This document shows positions 24,967-32,943 of a stretch of DNA of 61,745 nucleotides, one piece after another (the first letter of the stretch is position 1; the number at the start of each line of letters is the position of its first letter). The position numbers and the translations under genes were made by a program. The notes below the pieces were generated by a model that worked only from the letters and a program-made list of their open reading frames with translations, was not told the DNA's origin and did no database searches. Source of the DNA: Kiritimatiellia bacterium (GTDB lineage: Bacteria; Verrucomicrobiota; Kiritimatiellia; RFP12; UBA1067); NCBI GenBank assembly GCA_017525225.1, contig JAFXTB010000118.1, positions 1 through 61,745 on the forward strand, read 5' to 3'.

Positions 24967-25074
24967 AGCAGGCTGCGGACTAGCACATGTGCAAGGGTAA
25001 TAGTTTCAAGACGGACACACGGTTCTTTTATTTGAGGATTGCTGACGAATGAAGCGCGAGTAAAGGAAGTACCT

Positions 25075-25620
25075 ATGAATGACCTAACAGAAAAGACGCT
25101 CGCCACAGAGCGCAAGTACACGGGCAAGATCATTAGCGTCGATCTCTTGGACATCGAACTGCCCGACGGACGCAAGGCAAAGCGCGAGGTGATACGCCAC
25201 GGCAATGCCGTCGCAATCGTCGCCCGACGTCCAGACGGCAAGTTCGTGTTCGTGAAGCAGTACCGCAAGGCGGCGGAAGAGGCTCTCATCGAGGTTATCG
25301 CTGGCGGACTCGAACCCGGTGAGGACCCGATAGAGGGCGCAAGACGCGAGACGGCGGAGGAGACGGGCTACGAGGTGACGAGCATCAAGTTCCTCACGAC
25401 CATCATCTGCACACCCGGCTACTGCGAGGAGCGCATACATCTCTACTTCGCGGAACTCTCCGAAACGCCCCACGCACAGGACCAGGACCCAGACGAGAAT
25501 GTGTACCCGGTCGTCCTTACTGAGACCGAAGTCGAGGACGGCATCCGCAATGGCATAATCTTCGACGCCAAGACACTCTCCGCCTGGCTCAGCTGGAAAA
25601 TCGCGAGAAAACAGCCATGA
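25075..25620 (+). CDS. NUDIX hydrolase (ADP-ribose pyrophosphatase type)
   Basis: This 181-residue protein carries a full Nudix box at about residues 82-104 (GGLEPGEDPIEGARRE, then TAEETGY), which binds the metal and hydrolyses nucleoside diphosphate-X compounds. The N-terminal KKI-x-S-V-like strand pair and PDGRKAKREVIRHGNAVAIV are those of ADP-ribose pyrophosphatases. ATG 25075 was chosen because AAAGGAAG stands 6-7 bases upstream and the protein then starts like its family. It overlaps the GH43 gene by 4 bases. With the macrodomain gene at 29210 it may belong to ADP-ribose metabolism, but the two are not in one operon. Confidence 0.88.
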   Translation: MNDLTEKTLATERKYTGKIISVDLLDIELPDGRKAKREVIRHGNAVAIVARRPDGKFVFVKQYRKAAEEALIEVIAGGLEPGEDPIEGARRETAEETGYEVTSIKFLTTIICTPGYCEERIHLYFAELSETPHAQDQDPDENVYPVVLTETEVEDGIRNGIIFDAKTLSAWLSWKIARKQP

Positions 25621-26936
25621 AATTCAACCATCAGAATCGAGTTCGATTCGCGATTGCTGCCGTGCTCTTGTCCCTTGCGGCGGAGGGGGCGCTTGTGAAG
25701 GTGCCGGAGGGAACCGTGGTGGAGGACGCCGCGCTGCCGGCGCCGCCGATATTCCTGCGGAACCTCAAAGAGACGGTGCCCGCGTACAAGGCGCGGGTGA
25801 AGTGCGTGGAATCCGAAGGGATGTTCATGGATACGGTGAGCATCAACTTTCACGACTACGGCATGGTGGCCGTGGCCAGATGGAACGAGGGTTTCGACGA
25901 GATCAACGCCGCCGTGGAGCTCGGTGCGAAGTACATCCGCACGTCGAAGCCGGAGGAGGCGCGGCGGCATCTTGCGGAGATCGTCGCTCGGCGCACGCGT
26001 CCGGTGAAGGCGTTGGAGTTCCGCATACGGGATCCGTTCGTGCTGGCCGATCCTGCGACGAAGACCTACTTCCTGTACGAGACCACCTCGCCGTACCTCG
26101 GCAAGCCCTACGCACGCGGCGTGAGCGTACGCACTTCGAAGGATCTCGTCACATGGTCGCCACCGCGCAAGGTACAGGAGGCGCCGCTCGATTTCCATGC
26201 CAAGACGCAATGGGCGCCGGAGGTCTATCGCTACGGTGAGGGCTACCTGATGTTCGCGTCGCTCGCGAAGCATCCGGAGGGGGCGCGCAGGATCAAGCTG
26301 TTCGGCGAGGATCAGGGCAAGCCCGTGTCCGAATGGTGGTACACGAACGACCGTGGCGTGTGGGTGTACCGTTCGGCCTCGCCGCTCGGTCCATTCCTGC
26401 CGGTTTCGGACCGGCAGATAACGCCCAAGGATTGGCTCGCGATAGACGGCACGCTCTGGGTCCAGAATGGCAAGCCGTACATGATGTTCTGCCATGAGGG
26501 CGTGCAGACCGGGAATGGGGAGATGTGCCTCGCGGAGATGTCACCCGATTTCACGCGGTTCGTCTCCGACATAAAGGTGCTGTTTCGGGCGACGGACGTG
26601 CCGGGCGGAAGCCGCGTGACGGATGGCCCGTGGATATTCCGCTCCGAAAAGAGCGGTCGGCTCTTCATGACGTGGAGCAACTTCGTGTCGGGCAGCGGAT
26701 ATTCGGTGATCCTCGCGGAATCGCCCAGCGGTGACGTGTGCGGACCGTGGACAAATCAGCATGTGATCTATGGGAAGAACGGCGGCCATGGGATGCTCTT
26801 CAAGACGTTCGATGGCAAATTGAAGTTCGCGTTGCACTATCCGGAGAGGCGTGGCTTTGAACACCTTCGTCTGCTCAACGCCACGGATACGGGCGACGAT
26901 CTTGTGCTCACCGAGCCCCAGGAGAAGTGCCCATGA
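25617..26936 (+). CDS. exported glycoside hydrolase, GH43-like
   Basis: A 439-residue protein with a signal peptide (about residues 1-25) followed by a five-bladed beta-propeller of the GH43/GH32 clan. RIRDPFVLADPATKTYFLYE (about 138-157) carries the likely catalytic base Asp after Arg; WAPEVYRYGEGYLMF marks the second blade; IDGTLWVQNGKPYMMFCHE has the blade-3 Asp/Glu pattern. Such enzymes cut arabinose- or xylose-containing plant polysaccharides in the periplasm or outside. The substrate cannot be deduced. It is coupled to the NUDIX gene and ends PQEKCP just before a second copy of the word ATGAATGACCTAACA. Confidence 0.8.
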   Translation: MKFNHQNRVRFAIAAVLLSLAAEGALVKVPEGTVVEDAALPAPPIFLRNLKETVPAYKARVKCVESEGMFMDTVSINFHDYGMVAVARWNEGFDEINAAVELGAKYIRTSKPEEARRHLAEIVARRTRPVKALEFRIRDPFVLADPATKTYFLYETTSPYLGKPYARGVSVRTSKDLVTWSPPRKVQEAPLDFHAKTQWAPEVYRYGEGYLMFASLAKHPEGARRIKLFGEDQGKPVSEWWYTNDRGVWVYRSASPLGPFLPVSDRQITPKDWLAIDGTLWVQNGKPYMMFCHEGVQTGNGEMCLAEMSPDFTRFVSDIKVLFRATDVPGGSRVTDGPWIFRSEKSGRLFMTWSNFVSGSGYSVILAESPSGDVCGPWTNQHVIYGKNGGHGMLFKTFDGKLKFALHYPERRGFEHLRLLNATDTGDDLVLTEPQEKCP

Positions 26937-26957
26937 ATGACCTAACAAAATTTTTCT

Positions 26958-26974
26958 TTGGCATGGAAATTGCT
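26958..26974 (+). promoter_or_regulatory. putative sigma-54 (-24/-12) promoter
   Basis: TTGGCATGGAAATTGCT fits the sigma-54 pattern: GG (26960-26961) and GC (26972-26973) are separated by exactly 10 bases, with TTGC at -12. It lies 135 bases ahead of a gene for a sigma-54 activator, suggesting autoregulation. Confidence 0.55.
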
Positions 26975-27043
26975 AATGATAGGGCATGACATTATATGAT
27001 AAGCCATCGTTCAGGATAGAACAGCAGGCACCGCGGTCAGTAT

Positions 27044-27073
27044 TTGACCGTGGTGTGCAAAATATGATACAAT
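27044..27073 (+). promoter_or_regulatory. putative sigma-70 promoter of the sigma-54 activator
   Basis: TTGACC (27044-27049) and TACAAT (27068-27073), spacer 18 bases, lie about 35 bases ahead of the ATG at 27109. Confidence 0.5.
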
Positions 27074-27108
27074 GTTCGGCGCTTGAAGAACGAAAGGATG
27101 TCTTGAAC

Positions 27109-28617
27109 ATGGAAAAGAACGGCAATCTGATTCTGACGGGCTGGGGGTACGCGGAATACGTGGCCTCGGCGGCGGTTGCACTGAAGGCGCTTGGCGGCGC
27201 TGCGGATGTTTACGGCGTGAGCCGCAGGCGTCTGCCGGAGTTCCTTGGCGAACTTGCGGCGGAACGCGGAACGCCGCAATGGAAGCGCATCTACCTGCTG
27301 GGGCTTTCGTTGAGCGGCGATCCGGAGGCGCTTCGAGATGCGCTCGCGAAATTGAAGGCAAAGGGCGTGGGGGTGACTTGGATAAGCGCACTTGAAATGC
27401 CTGAACATATCGCCACCCTGCTTGATGGTGTCATGAAGGTACGCTACCATGATGGGAGCCTCCTTGAGGCAGTCGGGCAGACATTTGGTGTGGATGTCGA
27501 GGTGTTCATGCCGCTGCTCAATGATCGAAAAAAAGTGCCGGCGGACGTTCGTGCCTATTTCACGCTGATCGACACGGCACAGTTCTACTATCGCAACTAC
27601 CAGGACGAATCGCTCTATGCGACAACGGCCCGCTATCTTGCGAACGGGGTACGTCCGACGGCGTGGGAGCCTGATGTGAAAAGGGCTGTCGAGCATTATG
27701 ACCGCTATGGCGGCAGGGAACTTCTCGGGAAGAGCCGGGAGATTGCGATGCTGCAGGATCGCATCAACCGCGTGGCGGCGCATGAATACGCCCGCGTCCT
27801 CATCCTCGGCGAGAGTGGCACGGGCAAGGAGACCGTCGCGCAGCAGATCCACACGAAGAGTCCAAGACGGCAGATGCCGTTTATCGCATTCAACTGTGCG
27901 AGCGTGACTAAAGAACTTCTTGAGGACCGGTTCTTCGGGCACGAGCGCGGGGCGTTCACGAACGCCGTGGATCGCACGGATGGACTTTTCCTTAAGGCGG
28001 ACGGAGGAACGCTTTTTCTCGACGAGATAGGCGAGATGTCGCTGGAGGTCCAGGCGCTCTTGCTGCGCGTTCTTGAGGGCGGACGTTTCATGCGCCTTGG
28101 CGGCAATGAGGAGTTGAAGTGCGATGTGCGCCTCATCACGGCGACGCACCGCGACCTGCCGCGCCTTGTGCGCGAGGGCAAGTTCCGCGAAGATCTCTAC
28201 CAGCGGCTTAACGTGGTGCAGCTCAGGACGCCATCCTTGCGCGAACACAAGGACGACATCCCGATCATAGCCAACGCCTGGTGGCGCAAGTTCCACGATA
28301 ACCACGTGCTGAAGGAGGAGCAGATTGCGGCGTTGATGGATTACGACTATCCGGGCAACGTGCGCGAGCTTATCAATATCCTCGATCGGGCGACTGCGCT
28401 GGAAGAGGACGATTTTGAGCTGCTGATGCGCGAACACAAGGAGATGAATGCCGGGCTTGTGGGTGGCCTTGAGTTGAAGTCGGGGCGCATCCCCGATAAG
28501 CTTGAGGACGCGACGCGCATGCATGTGCGCCGCGTGTACGAGAAGTACGGCCAGAATCTCACCCGTGCTGCCGAAGCGCTCAATGTTAGCCGGAATACGG
28601 TGCGGAAGTATTTGTAA
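27109..28617 (+). CDS. sigma-54-dependent transcriptional activator with a DHH-like N-terminal domain
   Basis: This 502-residue protein has a C-terminal AAA+ sigma-54 interaction domain (about residues 200-435) with Walker A GESGTGKE, the GAFTGA loop as GAFTNA, the Walker B strand GGTLFLDEIGEM and arginine-finger region RQRLNV-like, and a C-terminal Fis-type helix-turn-helix (LTRAAEALNVSRNTVRKYL). The N-terminal 190 residues are not a receiver, GAF or PAS domain. GNLILTGWGYAEYVASAAVA and IYLLGLSLSG with VTWISAL resemble the core of DHH phosphoesterases without their metal-binding Asp/His residues, so it may sense a nucleotide. ATG 27109 was chosen for its AAAGGA; ATG 26986 would add 41 residues of unlikely sequence. 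Confidence 0.85.
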   Translation: MEKNGNLILTGWGYAEYVASAAVALKALGGAADVYGVSRRRLPEFLGELAAERGTPQWKRIYLLGLSLSGDPEALRDALAKLKAKGVGVTWISALEMPEHIATLLDGVMKVRYHDGSLLEAVGQTFGVDVEVFMPLLNDRKKVPADVRAYFTLIDTAQFYYRNYQDESLYATTARYLANGVRPTAWEPDVKRAVEHYDRYGGRELLGKSREIAMLQDRINRVAAHEYARVLILGESGTGKETVAQQIHTKSPRRQMPFIAFNCASVTKELLEDRFFGHERGAFTNAVDRTDGLFLKADGGTLFLDEIGEMSLEVQALLLRVLEGGRFMRLGGNEELKCDVRLITATHRDLPRLVREGKFREDLYQRLNVVQLRTPSLREHKDDIPIIANAWWRKFHDNHVLKEEQIAALMDYDYPGNVRELINILDRATALEEDDFELLMREHKEMNAGLVGGLELKSGRIPDKLEDATRMHVRRVYEKYGQNLTRAAEALNVSRNTVRKYL

Positions 28618-28626
28618 GGTAGGGTT

Positions 28627-28662
28627 TGTTTCCCGCAGAGACACAGAGGCGCAGAGAGGAAG
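28627..28662 (+). repeat. dispersed repeat, copy 3
   Basis: GTTTCCCGCAGAGACACAG followed by AGGCGCAGAGAGG lies between the activator stop and the GxxExxY gene and ends 11 bases before its ATG, so it may supply the ribosome site (GAGAGGAAG). Confidence 0.85.
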
Positions 28663-28673
28663 TAGGTATAGGT

Positions 28674-29213
28674 ATGAGAGAAGATGAGGTGAGACGGATA
28701 ACGGGCGATATAGTCGATTCCGCGATGAAGATTCATAAGATGTTTGGACCGGGGATGTTGGAGTCTGTTTACGAGCGGATGCTGGCGATAGAACTGAAGA
28801 AACGCGGGCATGTTGTGGAATGTCAGAAGGCAATTGGCTTTGCGTATGAGGGCGAGGCTTTTGAAGATGCATTTCGGCTTGATTTGCTTGTGGATGGGGA
28901 AGTGGTCGTTGAGTTGAAATCCACAGGTGCGATGAATCCGGTTTTTGCCAAGCAACTTCGGACATATCTTGTCCTCTCTGGCTTGGAGATAGGCTTGGTT
29001 ATGAACTTCGGCATGGCCTTGATGAAAGACGGAATTGTTCGGGTAATAAACAGCCACAATCTAAACGATTCTCCAAACCACCTCTGCGCCTCTGCGTCTC
29101 TGCGGGAAACAGAAAAAGGGTTTCCCACAGAGGCACAGAGCCACAGAGAAAAGAGCGGAACAACACTCTGCGCCTCTGCGTCTCTGCGGGAAACAAAAAA
29201 GGAACAACCATGA
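28674..29213 (+). CDS. GxxExxY-family protein with a repeat-derived C-terminal tail
   Basis: The first 130 of 179 residues match the GxxExxY family: the name motif appears as GMLESVY (about residues 25-31), followed by [10 protein letters not shown], and [14 protein letters not shown] (about 80-95), a PD-(D/E)XK-nuclease-like E-x-K strand. The family is small, widespread and of unsettled function. The last 45 residues ([16 protein letters not shown] and onward) are encoded by three copies of the dispersed repeat, so the original stop has been lost or replaced. It overlaps the macrodomain gene by 4 bases. Confidence 0.8.
   Translation: MREDEVRRITGDIVDSAMKIHKMFGPGMLESVYERMLAIELKKRGHVVECQKAIGFAYEGEAFEDAFRLDLLVDGEVVVELKSTGAMNPVFAKQLRTYLVLSGLEIGLVMNFGMALMKDGIVRVINSHNLNDSPNHLCASASLRETEKGFPTEAQSHREKSGTTLCASASLRETKKEQP
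29078..29203 (+). repeat. cluster of three dispersed-repeat copies in alternating orientation
   Basis: A minus-oriented copy (CTCTGCGTCTCTGCGGGAAA, about 29078-29112), a plus-oriented copy (about 29124-29152) and a second minus-oriented copy (about 29166-29196) form inverted pairs that could fold into hairpins. They encode the tail of the GxxExxY protein. Confidence 0.85.
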
Positions 29214-29743
29214 TAAAGATAATCCAAGGTGATATCACGACGCTGGCGGTGGATGCCATCGTCAATGCGGCCAACCAGGTGATGCTGGGCGGCGGAGGCG
29301 TGGATGGGGCAATCCATCGCGTGGCGGGATATGAGTTGTACAAGGCGTGTTTCAAAGTGCCGGAGGTGAGTCCGGGCGTCCGCTGTCCGACGGGCGAGGC
29401 GCGGATCACACCGGGATTCAAGTTGCCCGCAAAGTTCGTGATCCACACCGTTGGTCCGGTCTATCGCGATGGGCAGCACGGAGAGCCAGAGAAACTTGCC
29501 GCCTGCTACCGCAACTCGCTTGCGCTCGCAGCGGAGAACGGCTGTACCTCCATCGCCTTCCCTTGTATTTCGACAGGGATCTACGGCTACCCGAAAGAAG
29601 CAGCCGCACAGATTGCGGTGAGAGAGGTGAGGGAGTTTTTGTTTCCCACAGAGACGCAGAGACGCAGAGAAGAGGAGATGGAGGTGATTTTCTGTTGTTT
29701 TTCGGAATATGATGCGAATGTCTATCGGTCGCTAATCGCATGA
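29210..29743 (+). CDS. macrodomain protein (O-acetyl-ADP-ribose deacetylase type) with in-frame repeat insertion
   Basis: This 177-residue protein has the MacroD signatures: [34 protein letters not shown] (ADP-ribose-binding loop, about residues 27-41) and the late loop [10 protein letters not shown] (about 120-129). It should bind or hydrolyse ADP-ribose adducts. Near residues 143-156 the normal helix-strand linker is replaced by [13 protein letters not shown], encoded by the dispersed repeat, after which the family sequence [14 protein letters not shown] resumes in frame. The insertion falls at a surface loop, so the enzyme may still work. It is coupled to the PLD-like gene. Confidence 0.92.
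   Translation: MIKIIQGDITTLAVDAIVNAANQVMLGGGGVDGAIHRVAGYELYKACFKVPEVSPGVRCPTGEARITPGFKLPAKFVIHTVGPVYRDGQHGEPEKLAACYRNSLALAAENGCTSIAFPCISTGIYGYPKEAAAQIAVREVREFLFPTETQRRREEEMEVIFCCFSEYDANVYRSLIA
29641..29676 (+). repeat. dispersed repeat, copy inside the macrodomain gene
   Basis: TTTCCCACAGAGACGCAGAG followed by ACGCAGAGAAGAGG is in frame in the macrodomain gene. Reading continues into conserved family sequence on both sides. Confidence 0.9.
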
Positions 29744-30258
29744 CCACCTTCCTTTCCAATCGTGAAATCTACGAGCAGGTGATCTGCGGGATTGTGCCGC
29801 AGACGCGTGAGCGATTGTGGATTGCCACTGCAGACATCAAGGATATGTATGTCGATACTGGCGGGCGGGACATGGTGCCTTTTCTGGAAGTACTGGACGG
29901 GATGCTGAAGCGCGGTGTCGAGCTGCGGCTTATCCACGCGAAGGAGCCGGGGCCAAACTGGCGAGAGGATTTTGACCGTCACCCTGGCCTATGGGAGGGC
30001 ATGGAGCGGATGCTGTGTCCGCGAGTACATTTCAAGTGTATCATTGTGGACGGGCGCATGGCGTATTTCGGTTCGGCAAACTTGACCGGCGCAGGGATGG
30101 GCGCGAAGAGCGCGCGCAAGCGCAATTTCGAGAACGGCGTTTTGACGGACGATCCGATACTTGTCGGATCCGTCGTTGAACAATTCGATTCCGTTTGGCG
30201 TGGCGATTTTTGTGCCGACTGCGGACGCCGCGACTTCTGCGGCGATCCGGTGGGGTAG
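29740..30258 (+). CDS. PLD-like phosphodiesterase/nuclease, single HKD motif
   Basis: This 172-residue protein contains one phospholipase-D motif HFKCIIVDG (H97, K99, D104) followed by the family's [10 protein letters not shown]. Short single-HKD proteins dimerise to form one active site and usually act as nucleases. The C-terminus has C-x2-C-x5-C ([14 protein letters not shown]), a small metal-binding-like element. It is coupled to the macrodomain gene by a 4-base overlap. The block GxxExxY-macrodomain-PLD is enclosed by dispersed repeats, which suggests it moved or was acquired as a cassette. Confidence 0.8.
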   Translation: MTTFLSNREIYEQVICGIVPQTRERLWIATADIKDMYVDTGGRDMVPFLEVLDGMLKRGVELRLIHAKEPGPNWREDFDRHPGLWEGMERMLCPRVHFKCIIVDGRMAYFGSANLTGAGMGAKSARKRNFENGVLTDDPILVGSVVEQFDSVWRGDFCADCGRRDFCGDPVG

Positions 30259-30266
30259 GCCTTTTG

Positions 30267-30342
30267 TTTCCCGCAGAGACGCAGAGACACAGAGAAGAGA
30301 CTCTAAGGCAATCTGCGCCTCTGTGTATCTGAGGGAAGTCAA
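30267..30342 (+). repeat. dispersed repeat, inverted pair after the PLD gene
   Basis: A plus-oriented copy (GTTTCCCGCAGAGACGCAGA, about 30267-30300) and a degenerate minus-oriented copy (CTGCGCCTCTGTGTATCTGA, about 30313-30340) face each other. They form the right boundary of the GxxExxY-macrodomain-PLD block. Confidence 0.8.
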
Positions 30343-30389
30343 TTTCTGAACAGACGGTTAGAATCTGAATCGTGGAATGCAGGATTTCT

Positions 30390-30614
30390 GTGGGGACAGT
30401 CCCCGCAGTCCCCACGGCTATATCGGATTTGTGAGAAATATTTCGCCAATTTGTTGATTTAATAATGGGTTGTCTGTTTGGGATGGATTTCGTCCGCACC
30501 ATAATCTTACTATTTATTCCGCATCATATTCTCATCATTTAAGGAGGGGGTGGTGCCGCAAACCGGAGGGGGTTTAGGGGACTGTCCCCATTGGGTCTTG
30601 GGGACTGTCCCCCA
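30390..30614 (+). repeat. three GGGGAC(A/T)GTCCCC palindromes in a gene-free stretch
   Basis: Perfect palindromes stand at 30392-30404, 30577-30589 and 30600-30612; the first is nested in a larger inverted repeat GTGGGGAC/GTCCCCAC (30390-30397 and 30408-30415). The stretch 30343-30686 contains no credible gene. The palindromes may be REP-like elements or transcription-terminating hairpins. Confidence 0.75.
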
Positions 30615-30686
30615 TAGATTACTGTGTACCCCCGCAGGTGCCTATATGGTTGATTTTACTTGGTTTTGCTAACCTCACCACCTGGC

Positions 30687-30716
30687 TTGACCCCGCGGCG
30701 GGGATTTTGGTATCAT
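30687..30716 (+). promoter_or_regulatory. putative promoter of the acyltransferase gene
   Basis: TTGACC (30687-30692) and TATCAT (30711-30716), spacer 18 bases, precede a short leader with AGGAAGAA before the ATG at 30741. Confidence 0.5.
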
Positions 30717-30740
30717 TTCTACACAGGAAGAAATGACGGC

Positions 30741-31976
30741 ATGGACAAGACCAATCGCAATGTGATACTTGACGTGATGCGCTCTCTGGCGGGCCTCGCG
30801 GTGCCGATGATGCACCTTCGCGAGGGTTTCGGCTGGACTGGCGAGTTCTGCGGACACACCTACTTCGCAGTCGAATTCTATATCCTGCTGATGGCGTACA
30901 TGTTCGGCGCGGCATACGACCGGCGTTGGGAGGAGGGTATGGGACTCATCGACTTCGCGAAGCGCCGCCTGAAGCGAATGCACATCCTCGTGCTGTCGTC
31001 GTTCGTGCTTTCCATTGCCGTGTGGGGACTTCAGCTGGCCGGCGTCGCATGGGCGGGGAAGTCGTTCATGAATGGGTCTATATGGATGCAGGCATGGTGG
31101 GTGGTCGCCGCGCTGCTGATGCTGCCGGCGGCGGGGAATTCGATGATAGCGCCGCTCAATGCCTGTTCCTGGACGCTCTACTACCAGTATCTTGGTAACA
31201 TCCTCTATGCAGTGGGCGTACGTAAATTCAGCAAGACCGCGCTCGCCGTGGCCTCGGCGATTTCGGCGCTGGCGGCGGTAGTTTTCGTATTCCATTTCGA
31301 CCTCAACGCTCTTTTCGGCGTGAAGTGCGAGTACTTCGCGCATCTGGCGCGGCGTCCACACACGTTGCAGGGTGGCTGGGGGATGAGTGACATGGAAATC
31401 ACGGCTGGTCTGGTACGGCTCGCGTTCCCGCTTTTCTTCGGGCTGCTCCTCTACCGGCTTGGCTGGAGGATACGCATGCCGAAGTCGATCGCTACCGCAT
31501 TCGTGGCAGTCCTGTTCGTGACGCTCATGTATATTCCTGGTACGGGGATCTTCCATCCCTGGAGGTCGGAGGGTTGGCTGAACGGCTACCTCGAGCTTTC
31601 CACGATGTTCTTCTTCCTGCCGCTGATGCTGCTCATAGCGGTGGGGAGCGAGTCATACGGCGGCAGGTTCGCGAAGGTCGCAAGGTTCTTCGGCGAGCTT
31701 TCGTTCCCCGTTTACATGTCGCACTACATGTTCATGCCGATGCATAAGTATTACGTAAAGACCTATTCGGCGAACCTTCCTGGCTGGGGCAACGGTCTGG
31801 TCTTCGCAGGCGAATATCTCGTGATTCTCCTGATCGGCTACGGGGTGATGAAGTTCTGGAAAACGGTCCTGCCCCAGACAGCAACTTCATGGCATTGTCG
31901 TTCGAAGACCGAGGGGGAATGTCGAAGGAAGCCTCCTATGTGGTCTCGAAGAACGACGATGGTGATATCACCATAA
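30741..31976 (+). CDS. membrane acyltransferase (acyltransferase-3-like), altered 3' end
   Basis: A polytopic protein of 411 residues with about ten membrane helices and the start typical of acyltransferase-3 proteins (RNVILDVMRSLAGLAVPMMH, with the expected Arg and His pair). A late FFGELSFPVYMSHYMFMP matches the family's last helices. Such enzymes O-acetylate surface glycans or exported sugars. After about residue 377 (MKFWKTV) the reading leaves hydrophobic sequence and runs out of frame over an effector fragment, ending WSRRTTMVISP. The native C-terminus has thus probably been lost at a recombination junction. Confidence 0.75.
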   Translation: MDKTNRNVILDVMRSLAGLAVPMMHLREGFGWTGEFCGHTYFAVEFYILLMAYMFGAAYDRRWEEGMGLIDFAKRRLKRMHILVLSSFVLSIAVWGLQLAGVAWAGKSFMNGSIWMQAWWVVAALLMLPAAGNSMIAPLNACSWTLYYQYLGNILYAVGVRKFSKTALAVASAISALAAVVFVFHFDLNALFGVKCEYFAHLARRPHTLQGGWGMSDMEITAGLVRLAFPLFFGLLLYRLGWRIRMPKSIATAFVAVLFVTLMYIPGTGIFHPWRSEGWLNGYLELSTMFFFLPLMLLIAVGSESYGGRFAKVARFFGELSFPVYMSHYMFMPMHKYYVKTYSANLPGWGNGLVFAGEYLVILLIGYGVMKFWKTVLPQTATSWHCRSKTEGECRRKPPMWSRRTTMVISP

Positions 31977-32275
31977 GCCTGCGTGACACAAGAATGGTGT
32001 CCGCCGCGACCCTCACCAAGCCAGACGGTGAGTTCGAAGATGTCGCCTTCAGCAAAGAGAGCCATGTCGACTACAGCCTCGACCTCACGATCCCCAAGGC
32101 GAATCTCGACAAGCTGGGGAACGCCGATTGGCCGAAATACGACCATGCACCGGTGGAGAACGCCGACAACGGCACAAAGGCAGACCGCCTGAACGCCGCC
32201 TCCATCGTCCCCGACACCTACAGGTTCGAGGGCAGCGTCGAGGTCAAGGTGACCGCACATCTCGACAAGGCGTAA
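31871..32275 (+). pseudogene. 3' fragment of a T3S effector-like gene
   Basis: A frame open from about 31871 (PDSNFMALSFEDRGG) to 32275 encodes a beta-rich acidic piece: SYVVSKNDDGDITISLRD, then FSKESHVDYSLDLTIP and FEGSVEVKVTAHL. Its alternation of DGDITIS strand, proline-rich loop and SLDLTI strand resembles the C-terminal piece of the broken effector at 36512 (NIVTVTSTSD then SQSLVIDFTG). There is no ribosome site or promoter at its ATG (31889), and its upstream part is replaced by the acyltransferase gene. I infer a truncated effector remnant, but a small intact gene is not excluded. Confidence 0.4.
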
Positions 32276-32346
32276 GGCAAAGGGAAAGCCGCTATCGTAG
32301 TCCAAAAATCTGCACGTTCAACTACCATTGATGACCACATAAATGG

Positions 32347-32352
32347 TATAAT
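32347..32352 (+). promoter_or_regulatory. putative -10 box ahead of the chaperone-effector pair
   Basis: A perfect TATAAT within GGTATAATA, with no good -35 at 17 bases. It precedes the chaperone gene by about 36 bases. Confidence 0.4.
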
Positions 32353-32388
32353 ACATGGCAGTCCTGCTGAAGTGGTGGAGAATGCAAA

Positions 32389-32874
32389 ATGCCAAATAGA
32401 GAAGACTACGACAGGTTCCTGGCCGAGGTCAGGAAGGAGACGGGCATCGGGGCGATGACCGCCGATGAATCGGGGCTCGTGACGATGCGCGTCGACGACA
32501 AGTACAACGTGAACCTGCAGTTCGTGGAGGCCACGGGGCGCATCCTCTGCTTCGTGGAGGTCGCAACGCTGCCCGCAGACGCTCCAAAGGAGGTCTACCG
32601 CGACCTGCTCGCGGGAGGGCTCTTCGGCAAGGACACGGCAGGCGGCTACTTTACGCTCGAGGCGGAGTCTGAATCGGTGGTGTACAACTACTTCTTCGAC
32701 CTTGAGACGGCTGCGAAGGACGTGGACGACTTCGTCTCGACGCTGGAGAAGATCCTTCAGCTCTGTGACACATGGTGCGAGAGGATCAACTCGAAGCTTT
32801 CGGATCCGGCCTCGCATGGCGAAGGAGGGAGCCTGCTTGGGGAGTTCGTCCAGAGCCAGCACATAATCCCGTGA
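32389..32874 (+). CDS. T3S effector chaperone (CesT/SycE-like)
   Basis: This acidic protein of 161 residues shows the class I chaperone plan: helix 1 (YDRFLAEVRKETG), strands GLVTMRVDDKYNVNLQFV and GRILCFVEVATLP, a central helix (PKEVYRDLLAGGLFG), strands GYFTLEAESESVVYNYFF and the long C-terminal helix VDDFVSTLEKILQLCDTWCERI. These dimers bind the N-terminal chaperone-binding region of an effector encoded next door. The 1173-residue gene that starts 69 bases downstream is the obvious client. Confidence 0.75.
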   Translation: MPNREDYDRFLAEVRKETGIGAMTADESGLVTMRVDDKYNVNLQFVEATGRILCFVEVATLPADAPKEVYRDLLAGGLFGKDTAGGYFTLEAESESVVYNYFFDLETAAKDVDDFVSTLEKILQLCDTWCERINSKLSDPASHGEGGSLLGEFVQSQHIIP

Positions 32875-32943
32875 CATCTTTCGTCTTCGCGTGCATCGGC
32901 TGTACAGACGGTTCCGATTTCAGAAGAAAGGCAAGCATGAACC

